Made by a program: the position numbers and the translations under genes
Part shown: in pieces, positions 1 through 9,096 of the stretch
How positions within the stretch are numbered: the first letter of the stretch is position 1
How the letters are laid out: every line of letters begins with the position of its first letter
Source of the DNA: Flavipsychrobacter sp.
Lineage (GTDB): Bacteria > Bacteroidota > Bacteroidia > Chitinophagales > Chitinophagaceae
Assembly (NCBI GenBank): GCA_025963465.1
Contig: JAOQAP010000211.1
Span: 1-61,640 of the forward strand
Reading direction: 5' to 3'
DNA: 61,640 nucleotides
The notes under the pieces: model-generated
What the model was told of the DNA's origin: nothing
The model's database searches: none
The model's input: only the letters and a program-made list of their open reading frames with translations

Positions 1-33
1 GGCTACAACGATTACTTCAGGTATTAAATAACT

Positions 34-1341
34 TTATTCCTTTACAAACCTACCCACATATACGCCATTAGCTTTTACAAAATACAGGCCGCTTGCAAAA
101 TGGCTGATGTCTATCGTGGTTTTATTCTTTCCGGCTGGTTGTGCATACATTGATTGCCCTATAGTGTTGCTGATACTTAGCATTTCTATTTCACATTCTG
201 CTTCTATTGTTATCTGTTCTGTTGCAGGGTTAGGGTAAATGTTTATGTATTGTATTGCATTATTCAGTTCGTTTATTCCGGTGTTATTATAAGTTATCTT
301 ACGTATACGGTGATTTTCCATATCAGCTATGTATACATTACCCAATTTGTCTACAGTTACGGTATTAAGTCCAAGCTGAGCTAACGTTGCTGCCGCCCCA
401 TCGCCACTATAGCCAAGTATACCAGTTCCTGCAACCTTTGTTATGATGCCTGCACTGTTTATTTTACGCACAGCATATGCGCCACGGTCTGCTATATATA
501 CATTACCCGCATTATCTGTGACTGCATTATTAAGCAACATAAAAGTAGCCGCTGTTGCCTGCCCACCATCGCCTGTACTACCTATGCTCCCAGTTCCCGC
601 AACAGTAGTTATAACGCCCGAAGGACTCACTTTCCTTAATTGGTTAAATGAATTATCAGGTATATATATATCACCAGCAACACTCCTATGCACCCAGCAA
701 GGTGTTCCCACACCTGCAGCTGTTGCAGGACCATTATCGCCACCATTTGTGTTTGTTCCGTTCCCCGCTACGGTTGTTATTATGCCTGTAGTGCTTATTT
801 TACGCACACGGTGATTATTATAGTCACCAAAATATACATTACCTGCATCATCAGTAGTACCTACGTAAGGTGCAGACAATTGTGCATCCGTTGCTGGTAT
901 GTTATCACCATTGTAGCCAAAAGTTCCGGTCCCTGCAATTGTCGTTATTATTCCTGCTGGATTTATCTTTCGTATGCGTTGGTCTGCTGATGAAATAAAA
1001 ATATTTCCAAATACATCAACAGCAATACCTCCGGGGTGATAAAAAGAAGCTAATGTGGCAGGCCCACCATCTCCGCTATATAATGCTGTTCCATTACCTG
1101 CTATAGTACTGATGATCCCCGTTGCGCTAATTTTTCTTATCCTGCTGTTTATTGCATCACACACATAAGCATTACCACTTGCATCAAATGCTAATGTATT
1201 GGGCTTATTCAGCTGTGCTGTTGTAGCAGATGTATGGTCGCCGCTATACCCAGCAGTACCTGTGCCAGCTATCGTAGTTATTGTTTGCCCCTGAACTGCC
1301 ACTCCAAATAAAATGAAAAGAATGCTCAATCTCTTATTCAT
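34..1341 (-). CDS. Secreted NHL-repeat protein with T9SS C-terminal sorting tail
   Basis: A 435-residue protein with an N-terminal signal peptide (about residues 1-18, ending VQGQ). The body is a series of roughly 55-residue repeats, each with the pattern I-T-T-I/V-A-G-x-G-x-x-G-x-x-G-D followed by G-N-x-Y-I-A-D and R-I-R-K-I; this is the NHL beta-propeller blade pattern, with about six blades visible. The last 75 residues (from YINIYPNPA to the end GRFVKE) match the type A Por secretion tail that directs proteins through the type IX system of Bacteroidota. It is therefore probably exported to the cell surface or medium; its ligand is unknown. It diverges from parA across a 446-bp gap. Confidence 0.85.
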   Translation of the reverse strand: MNKRLSILFILFGVAVQGQTITTIAGTGTAGYSGDHTSATTAQLNKPNTLAFDASGNAYVCDAINSRIRKISATGIISTIAGNGTALYSGDGGPATLASFYHPGGIAVDVFGNIFISSADQRIRKINPAGIITTIAGTGTFGYNGDNIPATDAQLSAPYVGTTDDAGNVYFGDYNNHRVRKISTTGIITTVAGNGTNTNGGDNGPATAAGVGTPCWVHRSVAGDIYIPDNSFNQLRKVSPSGVITTVAGTGSIGSTGDGGQATAATFMLLNNAVTDNAGNVYIADRGAYAVRKINSAGIITKVAGTGILGYSGDGAAATLAQLGLNTVTVDKLGNVYIADMENHRIRKITYNNTGINELNNAIQYINIYPNPATEQITIEAECEIEMLSISNTIGQSMYAQPAGKNKTTIDISHFASGLYFVKANGVYVGRFVKE

Positions 1342-1787
1342 TACAAGAAATTTTCAGTAAAGTTAGGTAATTTAAATTTAATAAAATTTAATTTGATTTT
1401 CTGAATTACTCGAATTAAAAAGAAAGTTTAGGGCAAGTCTAAAAAAAAATAAATTAAGTAGAAAGATTATGATAAAATAGATGTTTTATATAAAATGGTT
1501 TATAAAAAATGTGTTGCTCACGTTGTTGTTCACGTTAATGCGAAAAATCTCCTCTTCAAAACTCACATTACAAATGGGAGGTTAAAACACACAGAAAAAA
1601 GGATTTGTTTTAATTAGCGCAAATGTCGGCTAATCAGCAAAATAGCTTTTCACCTCCTTTTTCCGTAATTTTACAACCTTTACACTATATAAATGTGGGT
1701 AAATAGTTATTGCCATTTATTGGTGAAACTATTATCTTGCAAGAATATTTAATGAGGCAAAAACAGGCCCTTTAAAGGGTACGTAAC
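1342..1787. other. 446-bp divergent intergenic region, NHL gene / parA
   Basis: AT-rich non-coding stretch between the minus-strand NHL gene and plus-strand parA. It contains an A/T-only tract around 1370-1500 and a short imperfect direct repeat of CTCACGTTG / TTCACGTTA near 1513-1536. No ORF with a plausible start was seen. A possible parA promoter is listed separately. No convincing parS site was found here. Confidence 0.6.
1710..1740 (+). promoter_or_regulatory. Candidate Bacteroidota-type promoter for parA
   Basis: TTG at 1710-1712 and TATCTTGC at 1733-1740 are separated by 20 bases, close to the Bacteroidota TTG / TAnnTTTG arrangement but with a one-base deviation in the -7 box. It sits 48 bases upstream of the parA start. 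This is an inference from motif and spacing only. Confidence 0.3.
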
Positions 1788-2612
1788 ATGGCTAAAGTAA
1801 TAGCAGTAGCAAATCAGAAGGGGGGAGTGGGTAAGACCACAACGGCAATAAACCTGGCGGCAAGCCTGGCTGTGCTGGAGTATAAAACATTGCTGGTAGA
1901 TGCTGACCCCCAGGCAAACAGCACTACAGGTAATGGTTTTGACCTGAAAAATATACAGATAAGCCTGTATGACTGCATGGTGAACGAAACGCCGGCAGTG
2001 CAGGTGATACTGGAAACTGAAACGCCTAACCTGAACCTCTTACCGAGTCACCTGGACCTGGTAGGAGCGGAGATAGAGCTCATTAACCACCCGAACAGGG
2101 AATTTGTACTGCGCAATGCACTGGAGCCGGAACTGGCTAAGTATGATTTCATTGTCATAGACTGTTCTCCGTCCCTTGGTCTTATTACCATCAATGCGCT
2201 GGCTGCGGCCGATAGCGTGGTGATACCTGTGCAGTGCGAGTATTTTGCATTAGAAGGGCTTGGTAAGTTGCTGAATACCATTAAGATAGTTCAGTCTAGG
2301 ATAAACGCTGACTTGAAAGTGGAAGGCATCTTGATGACCATGTACGACGGGCGTCTGCGCCTGAGCAACCAGGTAGTGGAAGAGATCAAGAACCACTTTG
2401 GCGACCTGGTATTCAACACCATTCTGCACCGTAATACAAGGCTGGGCGAGGCGCCAAGCTTTGGTATGCCGGCGCTGCTGTATGATGCGGAAAGCACAGG
2501 AGCAGTGAACTACCTGAACCTGGCGAAAGAGATTCTCCAGAAGAACAACATGACCAAAATAAAGAACGAGGATAAAATATTTGAAATAGATGAGCATGGC
2601 GCAGATCAATAA
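1788..2612 (+). CDS. parA: Chromosome-partitioning ATPase ParA/Soj
   Basis: 274-residue MinD/ParA-family ATPase that, with ParB, segregates the replication-origin region. The deviant Walker A motif KGGVGKTT is at residues 11-18, the second switch Asp at D40 (VDADPQ), and the Walker B strand FIVIDCSPS at 121-129. The length is normal for chromosomal Soj proteins. Its 3' end overlaps the parB start by 23 bases, so the two are co-transcribed and probably translationally coupled. The chromosomal type of this pair (single, no plasmid replication gene nearby) argues for a housekeeping parABS locus. Confidence 0.96.
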   Translation: MAKVIAVANQKGGVGKTTTAINLAASLAVLEYKTLLVDADPQANSTTGNGFDLKNIQISLYDCMVNETPAVQVILETETPNLNLLPSHLDLVGAEIELINHPNREFVLRNALEPELAKYDFIVIDCSPSLGLITINALAAADSVVIPVQCEYFALEGLGKLLNTIKIVQSRINADLKVEGILMTMYDGRLRLSNQVVEEIKNHFGDLVFNTILHRNTRLGEAPSFGMPALLYDAESTGAVNYLNLAKEILQKNNMTKIKNEDKIFEIDEHGADQ

Positions 2613-3510
2613 GAAACAGGGATTGGGTAAGGGCATCCGCGCACTGCTGGACACGATAGATGAGGAGATGTCATCGAAAGATGCAGTACCTGCAGCTACG
2701 GGCCAAAATACCGTTACCGCTACCGCACGTATACCTCTAGACCAGATAATAGTAAATCCCAAGCAGCCACGTCATGATTTTGATGAAACGGCGCTGAAGG
2801 AATTATCAGAAAGCATAAAGCTGCACGACATCATACAGCCGGTAACGGTCGTGAAGGTGGGACATAACCAATACCAGCTTATATCGGGAGAGCGCAGATT
2901 GCGTGCTTCCAGGTTGGCGGGGCTGGCAGATATACCTGCATACGTACGTACCGCAGACAGCCAGGGCATGCTGGAAATGGCACTGCTGGAAAACCTGCAG
3001 CGTGAGAACCTTAATGCCATAGAAATAGCGCTGAGCTATCGCCAGCTGATGGACGAATGTGGCCTGAACCAGGAACAGGTATCTGAACGAATGAAGAAGG
3101 AGCGCAGCACAGTAGCTAACTACCTGCGTCTTTTAAAATTGCCGCCTGATGTGCAGAAGTCTGTACGCGATGGTGAGTTGAGTATGGGACATGCAAGGGC
3201 TATCATAGGCCTTGATCATATAGAACAACAGTTATACGTATACCGTGAGACAATACAAAAGGGATTGTCTGTGCGCCAGGTAGAGCAGATGGTGAAGGAC
3301 ATGGCGAGTGAAAAGACACCATCAGGTAGTCTTCCTAAATCGTTGCCTGCTAAGCTACCGCCTGCATACAAGCGTATAGAAGATAACATGGCTTCCCATT
3401 TTTCTACAAAGGTGAAACTGGACAGGAAAAAGACAGGGAAGGGTAGTATTCATATTGAGTTCTATAATGATGAGGACCTGGAGCGTATCATGGATATGAT
3501 GAAGCTGTAA
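2590..3510 (+). CDS. parB: Chromosome-partitioning protein ParB/Spo0J
   Basis: 306-residue ParB. An N-terminal basic ParA-interaction segment (GLGKGIRALL, residues 11-20) is followed by the ParB/Srx nuclease-like domain with the CTP-binding box GERRLRA (100-106), then the central helix-turn-helix region (about 145-180, including KKERSTVANYLRLLKLP) and a short C-terminal dimerisation domain. In the canonical model it loads at parS and slides as a CTP-gated clamp. The ATG at 2590 overlaps parA; the next ATG at 2596 is an equally possible start and gives a two-residue shorter protein. Confidence 0.95.
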   Translation: MSMAQINKKQGLGKGIRALLDTIDEEMSSKDAVPAATGQNTVTATARIPLDQIIVNPKQPRHDFDETALKELSESIKLHDIIQPVTVVKVGHNQYQLISGERRLRASRLAGLADIPAYVRTADSQGMLEMALLENLQRENLNAIEIALSYRQLMDECGLNQEQVSERMKKERSTVANYLRLLKLPPDVQKSVRDGELSMGHARAIIGLDHIEQQLYVYRETIQKGLSVRQVEQMVKDMASEKTPSGSLPKSLPAKLPPAYKRIEDNMASHFSTKVKLDRKKTGKGSIHIEFYNDEDLERIMDMMKL

Positions 3511-3522
3511 ACCCCTAGCCCC

Positions 3523-3541
3523 TCCCGCTGAAAAAGCGGGA
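3523..3541 (+). terminator. Hairpin after parB
   Basis: Perfect 7-bp inverted repeat TCCCGCT / AGCGGGA around a GAAAA loop, 13 bases after the parB stop. There is no strong T-run after it, so it may be only a weak terminator or an mRNA-stabilising hairpin. Confidence 0.4.
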
Positions 3542-3608
3542 CCTTGTTCCGTGGAGCTATCATTTGACGTAAACCGGAACAGTATGTCTATTGATTACCT
3601 GATATAAT

Positions 3609-4154
3609 ATGGCACGGAACAAAAAGCCGAAAGAAGCGGAGGAGCAGCAGGAAGGAGACAACAATGGTTTGTCGATACACTGGGAGAAGGAGGCTAATGA
3701 GCACCAGAAGCAATATAAGTATATGCTGGAGCGGGGCAACTTCAATAAGATGCTGAAGGCATTGCCCGAGCTGCATGATGCTGCCTTTGCCAAAATAGAC
3801 TGCCTGAAGTGTGCCAACTGCTGCAAGAACCACTCCCCCCGTTTTAAACAGCCAGACATAAAGCGCATAGCCAAAAGCCTGAACATGAAAGAGGGCGACC
3901 TGGTGGAAAACTACCTGATGCTGGATAAAGAGGGTGACTATGTGAGCCGCACCAAGCCATGCCCCTTCCTGGCGGAAGATAATACCTGTAATATCTACGA
4001 CGACCGCCCCAGTGACTGTGCCCGCTACCCGTATACGGATGAAGATGTACTGATAAAACGAGTACAGCTGACGCTCAAAAATGCCACTGTGTGCCCGATT
4101 ACATTTACTGTGCTTGAGGCATTGCTTGTGGACAATGGCGGTAAGAAACAATAA
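3609..4154 (+). CDS. YkgJ-family cysteine-cluster protein
   Basis: 181-residue protein with the cysteine spacing of the YkgJ (CxxCxxCC) family: CLKCANCC near residues 60-67, then KPCPFL, NTCNIYDDRPSDCARYP further on. These Cys residues are thought to bind zinc or an iron-sulfur cluster; the molecular function of the family is not settled. The N-terminal 25 residues are highly charged (many K and E) and probably disordered. It follows parB in the same direction after 98 bp with a hairpin between, so it may form its own transcript. Confidence 0.8.
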   Translation: MARNKKPKEAEEQQEGDNNGLSIHWEKEANEHQKQYKYMLERGNFNKMLKALPELHDAAFAKIDCLKCANCCKNHSPRFKQPDIKRIAKSLNMKEGDLVENYLMLDKEGDYVSRTKPCPFLAEDNTCNIYDDRPSDCARYPYTDEDVLIKRVQLTLKNATVCPITFTVLEALLVDNGGKKQ

Positions 4155-4413
4155 GAAGAAACCGCTCCCGTGAGCTTCGCTCGTGCCTTTGCAGGCACTC
4201 CGAAGGAGAGGTGAAGTTGCATAAGACCCGTACGAGTAAACCTGCGCGAAGGTTGTTGGTGAAGAACACCAACAACGGAGTGCTCTCTCAATAATTCATT
4301 ATTCTAATTTCTATATTTGGCATTATTTTTGTGGCAATAGCTACAACTATTATTCTTATCTTGCAGCTTTCTATTTATTTACATACAGGGTATATAATAA
4401 CCGCAGATCTGCA
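4155..4413. other. Structured intergenic region downstream of the YkgJ gene
   Basis: The 259-bp gap holds several short hairpins: GAGC/GCTC at 4172-4182, GTGCC/GGCAC at 4183-4198, CTCC/GGAG at 4198-4208, and a perfect 10-bp stem GTTGTTGGTG / CACCAACAAC at 4252-4276. CACTCCG (near 4196) could also pair with CGGAGTG (near 4275). No T-run follows the last hairpin. Two TAnnTTTG boxes (4312-4319 and 4324-4331) lie further on, before the next gene. It may be a 3' UTR or an unrecognised structured RNA. Confidence 0.4.
4312..4331 (+). promoter_or_regulatory. Candidate -7 boxes upstream of the Gfo/Idh operon
   Basis: TATATTTG at 4312-4319 and TATTTTTG at 4324-4331 both match TAnnTTTG exactly. Neither has a well-spaced upstream TTG, so the transcription start is uncertain. 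They lie about 85-100 bases before the first gene of the 4414-7726 polysaccharide operon. Confidence 0.3.
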
Positions 4414-5400
4414 ATGCTTAAAATAGGAGTTTTTGGTGCCGGCCACCTCGGCAAGATACATATACAGCAGTGGCAGGAAGTAGAGGGTATTGAACTGGTT
4501 GGTTTTTACGATCCTGATGATACCAATGCCGCCCTGGCCATATCAAAATACCAGGTTCCCCGTTATACAGATATAGACCAGCTGATAGCCGGTTCTGACG
4601 CTATTGATATTGTGTCGCCTACTATTTCTCATTTTGATCTTGCGAAGAGAGCTTTACTGAGTGGTAAGCATGTATTTATAGAAAAGCCACTGGCTCATAC
4701 ACTGGAAGAAGCCAATGAACTGGTGAAACTGGTAAAGGAAGCCAATGTAAAATGCCAGGTGGGACATGTGGAGCGCTACAACCCTGCTTTTTTAGCATTG
4801 GGCGAGCAGACGCTACAACCATTATTTATAGAGGCGCATCGCCTTGCACAGTTCAATCCACGGGGCACAGATGTATCGGTTATACTGGACCTGATGATAC
4901 ATGATATTGATATCGTATTATGCCTGGTAAAATCCCCTGTAAAGCGGATATCTGCAAGTGGTGTGAATGTGCTTAGTGAGACCGCAGATATAGCCAACGC
5001 CCGTATCGAATTTGATAATGGCTGTGTGGCCAACCTTACTTCCAGCCGTATCTCTTTAAAGAATATGCGCAAACTACGCCTGTTCCAGCGTGATGCCTAT
5101 ATAGGTATCGACTTCCTGGACAAGAAAACAGAGGTCATCAGGCTTAAAGATGATGGTGCACAGCCAGGGATGATGGATTTTCCTATAGAAATGGGCAATG
5201 GCGATAAGAAGATCATCTCTGTTCAGCTGCCCGAAGTTGCTCCGTTAAACGCTATCAGAACAGAACTCACAGAATTTGCCAATGCAATTATTCATGACCG
5301 CCAGGTACGTGTATCGGTATACGATGGCTACCAGGCGATGGATGTAGCACACCAGATCCTGAAAAAAATGAGTTTGCACAATGAGTTGCACAATGTTTAA
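4414..5400 (+). CDS. Gfo/Idh/MocA-family NAD(P)-dependent oxidoreductase
   Basis: 328-residue sugar or nucleotide-sugar dehydrogenase family member. The N-terminal Rossmann fold carries GAGHLG (residues 8-13), and the family's EKP motif is at 90-92 (FIEKPLAHT). HVERYNPAF and the DLMIHDIDIV segment match the substrate domain of the nucleotide-sugar (WlbA-like) branch. It is the first gene of an apparent operon with a lipoprotein and a lipid-linked sugar transferase, so oxidation of a UDP-sugar for surface glycan is the likely role; the exact substrate cannot be read from sequence. Confidence 0.85.
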   Translation: MLKIGVFGAGHLGKIHIQQWQEVEGIELVGFYDPDDTNAALAISKYQVPRYTDIDQLIAGSDAIDIVSPTISHFDLAKRALLSGKHVFIEKPLAHTLEEANELVKLVKEANVKCQVGHVERYNPAFLALGEQTLQPLFIEAHRLAQFNPRGTDVSVILDLMIHDIDIVLCLVKSPVKRISASGVNVLSETADIANARIEFDNGCVANLTSSRISLKNMRKLRLFQRDAYIGIDFLDKKTEVIRLKDDGAQPGMMDFPIEMGNGDKKIISVQLPEVAPLNAIRTELTEFANAIIHDRQVRVSVYDGYQAMDVAHQILKKMSLHNELHNV

Positions 5401-5438
5401 CATTATTTTACGTTAATAGTTTCAGAGGAGTCATTTTT

Positions 5439-6299
5439 ATGGGTCATGTTTACAATAAAATAAGGCTGGTAATAATTGCGGTAGTGTGTGGCCTTATATG
5501 GCAAAGCTGTAAGGTCATTGATCCTAAAGAGCGGACCCCTACTTATTTTCATATAGATTCTTTTGTTTTTAATACTTGTCTTCCGGGGTTAAATACATTG
5601 CACAAGATCACAGCTGTAGCTGTATTTTATAATAATGCCCCGGTAGGTTTCTTCGATCTTCCTGCCAATGTTCCCATATTGGCCAATGCTACAGGACAGA
5701 TGTCTGTAGCACCCGCAATATTTATCAATGGTTTAAGCTCGCTGACGAGTGTATACCCGTTTTACCAGTTCGATACATCTACTATCACTTCCCAGCCGGG
5801 TAAGGTGGTCACTTATTTGCCTAAGACCTGTTATTACCCGACCACTAAAGTAAAATACATCTCCCGCTTCGATGGTGCGCCGGGTTTCGTGCGTGTGGCA
5901 GGAAATAAGGACCTGCTGACAACAACGAATCCTGATCTTGAGTTTGAAGGTGGTACGGGTATTATAACACTTAGCGCCCTTGGCGACAGTTCTGTAAACA
6001 GCACAAATACTACTTTCCCGATCCCTTCCGGGTCTGCGTTTATAGAAATCACTTATAAAAGCACCATACCTTTTTATATAGGGTTGCAGGCAAAACTGGG
6101 ATCTGTTGTTTCTTCCGAGCCATATTACCTGGCAGGTATCAATCCATCATCTACCTGGACGAAATTCTACCTGAACGTTGCTGATTTTCACGGACAATAC
6201 CAGGGGACGGACTATAACTTCTATCTAAAAGCTGTATTGGCAGACGGACAAACAAGCGGGCAGCTGCTTATTGATAACATTCAATTGGTAACTTTCTAG
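5439..6299 (+). CDS. Putative lipoprotein of the polysaccharide operon
   Basis: 286 residues with a lipoprotein signal: basic start, hydrophobic stretch about 10-22, then lipobox-like WQSC with the Cys near residue 24. The mature part is rich in Thr, Ser, Asn and aromatic residues with alternating hydrophobics. It ends with FYLKAVLADG and LLIDNIQLVTF, which resembles the edge strands of a jelly-roll or galactose-binding-like beta-sandwich. I do not recognise the family. An unusually good Shine-Dalgarno-like AGAGGAG lies 8 bases before the ATG. It ends two bases before the next start, so both are probably co-translated; a role in glycan handling in the envelope is inferred from context. Confidence 0.7.
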   Translation: MGHVYNKIRLVIIAVVCGLIWQSCKVIDPKERTPTYFHIDSFVFNTCLPGLNTLHKITAVAVFYNNAPVGFFDLPANVPILANATGQMSVAPAIFINGLSSLTSVYPFYQFDTSTITSQPGKVVTYLPKTCYYPTTKVKYISRFDGAPGFVRVAGNKDLLTTTNPDLEFEGGTGIITLSALGDSSVNSTNTTFPIPSGSAFIEITYKSTIPFYIGLQAKLGSVVSSEPYYLAGINPSSTWTKFYLNVADFHGQYQGTDYNFYLKAVLADGQTSGQLLIDNIQLVTF

Positions 6300-6301
6300 T
6301 C

Positions 6302-7726
6302 ATGCGCCTTAGCCCAATGAAACGACAAGCTATACGGCAAATGATATTGCTGGATTACGTAGCTGCCGCATTGGCCTGGTTTACATTTTGGATGTACCGC
6401 CAGCATATGCTTACTAAGCTGGACTACATTACAACACTTCAAAAATTCTTTGTCCGCGATTATATTAATACACTGCTGATCATTCCGGGGTGCTGGTTGC
6501 TTGCCTATGTGATGTCTGGTACCTATTTCGACCTGTACCGTAAGTCGCGCCTCAACGAGATAAACCGTACACTCATTTCGTGTATCATGGGCTGTCTACT
6601 GGTATCGGTTATCGTATTTGCCAATGACAACGGCGACTATTCGTACATCATCAGTGCGTTCGGGCATTATTTGCTGATACACACTATATATGCATTAGTA
6701 TCCCGGTTGTTCATACTATACAGGGTGAAGGTGAACCTCACGAAGGGCACTGTGGGCTTCAATACGCTGATCATTGGCGGTAACCAGCAGGCCATCAATA
6801 TCTACAAGCAGGTACTGGACAACCCTAAGGCGCTTGGTAATATTTTCATCGGCTTTATCTATTCCAATAAAGAAGCCAGCAATGGTATGACCAAGTACCT
6901 GCCACAGCTGGGGCACCTGTCACAACTGGAAGAGATCATAGATAAGCATGAGATAGAAGAGGTAATAGTGGCGGTAGACTCATCTGAACACCACCTGTTG
7001 GAGAATATAGTTACGCGCCTTTGCTATCGTCCTGTTGTTGTGAAGGTATTGCCAGATTATTATGACATCATATCGGGTTCTGTGAAGACGAGCAATGTGT
7101 ATGATGCGGTACTGATACACATACATCCTGACCTGATGCCGGATTGGCAAAGGGTATGGAAGCGGGTAATAGACATATTCATATCTGCAATAGCCCTTAT
7201 TGCATTAGCGCCATTCCTTGTTTTTGCGGCAATCATGGTAAAGCTATCATCTAAAGGCGGCGTTTTCTATAAACAGGAACGTATAGGCAGGTTTGGCAGG
7301 CCGTTCTATATTTATAAGTTCCGGTCCATGTTCATGGAAGCAGAGCAAGGTGGCCCTGCGTTGTCGAGCAAGCTGGATCCGCGTATCACAGGGTGGGGCA
7401 GGTTCATGCGTAAGTGGCGCATAGATGAGTTGCCACAGTTCGTGAACATCATTAAGGGCGATATGTCGCTGGTGGGGCCACGTCCCGAGCGTAAACATTA
7501 TATAGATATTATCAGTGACACTCATGCACACTATAAGTACCTGCACAAAGTAAAGCCCGGCCTTACCTCATGGGGCATGGTGCAGTTTGGCTATGCGGAG
7601 AACGTAGATGAAATGATAGAGCGTATGAAGTATGACCTGCTCTACATAGAGAACTGCTCACTGGCGCTGGATGTAAAGATCATTCTGTACACGTTCATGG
7701 TTATCTTCCAGGGAAGGGGTAAGTAG
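6302..7726 (+). CDS. Undecaprenyl-phosphate sugar phosphotransferase (polyprenyl glycosylphosphotransferase, WcaJ/WbaP type)
   Basis: 474-residue initiating enzyme that moves a hexose-1-phosphate from a nucleotide sugar to undecaprenyl phosphate in the inner membrane. Four N-terminal membrane segments (within 1-150) precede a CoA-binding-like Rossmann region (about 155-260). The catalytic bacterial-sugar-transferase domain starts near 285 with a membrane re-entrant helix, then KFRSM, DELPQ and the conserved VGPRPE loop. Full length for the large (WbaP-like) class. A second, differently built initiator lies at 29293-30483. Confidence 0.92.
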   Translation: MRLSPMKRQAIRQMILLDYVAAALAWFTFWMYRQHMLTKLDYITTLQKFFVRDYINTLLIIPGCWLLAYVMSGTYFDLYRKSRLNEINRTLISCIMGCLLVSVIVFANDNGDYSYIISAFGHYLLIHTIYALVSRLFILYRVKVNLTKGTVGFNTLIIGGNQQAINIYKQVLDNPKALGNIFIGFIYSNKEASNGMTKYLPQLGHLSQLEEIIDKHEIEEVIVAVDSSEHHLLENIVTRLCYRPVVVKVLPDYYDIISGSVKTSNVYDAVLIHIHPDLMPDWQRVWKRVIDIFISAIALIALAPFLVFAAIMVKLSSKGGVFYKQERIGRFGRPFYIYKFRSMFMEAEQGGPALSSKLDPRITGWGRFMRKWRIDELPQFVNIIKGDMSLVGPRPERKHYIDIISDTHAHYKYLHKVKPGLTSWGMVQFGYAENVDEMIERMKYDLLYIENCSLALDVKIILYTFMVIFQGRGK

Positions 7727-7772
7727 TTTGTAATTTGTAATTGGGTGTTTGGAATTTGGATTGTTATGCGTG

Positions 7773-9092
7773 CTATGCCGGTATTCCTTCAATAGATTGT
7801 AATGCTTCTCCCACAATAAAAAAGCTTCCGGTTATCAGTAATGCGTCAGTTTCCTTCATGGCGGCTTTTGCTGCATTTATAGCATCGGATACGCTATTGT
7901 AAGCTTCGCCTTGCAGTTCATTCTTTGTTGCTATTTCTTTGAGCTCAACAGCAGGTAAAGCTCTTGGCATATCTGCATTGCAGAAATAGTATGTTGCATT
8001 CTTAGGGAACAGTGCCAGCGCTTCGGCTACATCTTTATCTTTTACGAAGCCTACTACTATATGCTTATTGGTTGCTTTTACCTGTTGCCATTGCTGCATT
8101 ACTTCCTTTATGCCTGCGGGGTTGTGCGCCACATCGCAGATGATAGCAGGGTACTCCTGTATCCAGTCCCAACGGCCGCGGAGGCCGGTTGTTTTTTTTA
8201 CGTTGGACAGGGCCGCTAATGTTGCAGGAATGGATAAGTTGAAGCCTTTATGTGATAATACTTCGCTTGCGGTCAGTATTGTTTTCAGGTTGTGTTGCTG
8301 GTAGTTGCCAAGGAGGTCGGTATGCAGGTTATACATTTCCAGCTTTGCATTATTCACGGCTTTATAATACTGGTATCTCGCATCCTGGCTCACACGTACC
8401 ATACCCCATAGCGATTGCGCATAGTACAGTGTGCTCTGCTTATGGACAGAATGCTCAAAGAATACACGTTCTGTTTCGTCATTCTGCTCACCTATGATAG
8501 TGGGTATGCCAGCCTTTATGATGCCGGCTTTTTCGGCGGCTATTTCGGGCAGGGTGTTGCCCAGAAGGTCTTTGTGGTCGTAGCTGATATTGGTGATGAT
8601 AGACAGGATAGGTGTAATGACATTAGTGCTGTCCAGCCGGCCACCGAGGCCTGTTTCTATCACCGCTATATTCACATTGGCTTCTGCAAATGCAAGGAAG
8701 GCCATAGCTACATTTATCTCGAAGAAAGAAGGCTTTACTTCTTCTATCAGTGCTTTATTGGCTTCCACAAAATCAACTACCCATTGCTCGCTGATGGGTT
8801 CGCCATTGATGCGAATGCGTTCACGGAAGTCTACCAGGTGCGGGGAAGTGTATAAGCCTGTTTTGTAACCTGCGTCCTGTAATACTGCCGCAAGGCCATG
8901 ACTGGTACTGCCTTTGCCATTAGTACCTGCAATGTGTACTGATTTGAATTTCAGCTGCGGGTTATCAAGTGCAGCACAAAGCTTTAAAGTATTGACCAGG
9001 TCAGGCTTTAAAGCGGCCTTACCGAGTCTTGAGAACATGGGCAGTTTTTCGTACAGGTAATCGAGTGTTTGCTGGTAAGATGGATTGCCCAT
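7773..9092 (-). CDS. folC: Bifunctional folylpolyglutamate synthase / dihydrofolate synthase
   Basis: 439-residue Mur-ligase-family enzyme that adds glutamate to dihydropteroate or to folates using ATP. The P-loop GTNGKGST is at residues 56-63. Further family signatures are GLGGRLDSTNV, TNISYDHKDLLG and the C-domain DVAHNPAGI. It starts four bases after the TonB stop codon, so the two genes are co-transcribed. It is convergent with the sugar transferase operon across 46 bp. Confidence 0.94.
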   Translation of the reverse strand: MGNPSYQQTLDYLYEKLPMFSRLGKAALKPDLVNTLKLCAALDNPQLKFKSVHIAGTNGKGSTSHGLAAVLQDAGYKTGLYTSPHLVDFRERIRINGEPISEQWVVDFVEANKALIEEVKPSFFEINVAMAFLAFAEANVNIAVIETGLGGRLDSTNVITPILSIITNISYDHKDLLGNTLPEIAAEKAGIIKAGIPTIIGEQNDETERVFFEHSVHKQSTLYYAQSLWGMVRVSQDARYQYYKAVNNAKLEMYNLHTDLLGNYQQHNLKTILTASEVLSHKGFNLSIPATLAALSNVKKTTGLRGRWDWIQEYPAIICDVAHNPAGIKEVMQQWQQVKATNKHIVVGFVKDKDVAEALALFPKNATYYFCNADMPRALPAVELKEIATKNELQGEAYNSVSDAINAAKAAMKETDALLITGSFFIVGEALQSIEGIPA

Positions 9093-9096
9093 GAAA

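Noticed and set aside
1510-1540. Direct repeat CTCACGTTG / TTCACGTTA as a parS-like element upstream of parA
   Set aside because: Not palindromic and lacks the GTTTCACGTGAAAC or TGTTCCACGTGGAACA pattern.
2250-2762. 170-aa minus-strand frame across parA/parB
   Set aside because: Antisense to two strongly conserved genes with no independent motif.
3540-3560. Possible parS site (TGTTCCGTGGAGC) just after parB
   Set aside because: The consensus half-sites are TGTTCC and GGAACA with a 4-base centre; here two central bases are missing and the right arm is imperfect, so it is not a usable palindrome.
4195-4215. CTCCGAAGGAG resembling the SRP RNA tetraloop region
   Set aside because: The conserved GGAA loop context and symmetric internal loops of SRP RNA are absent.
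8068-8868. Several plus-strand frames across folC
   Set aside because: All lie antisense to the conserved folC coding region and show no plausible protein features.
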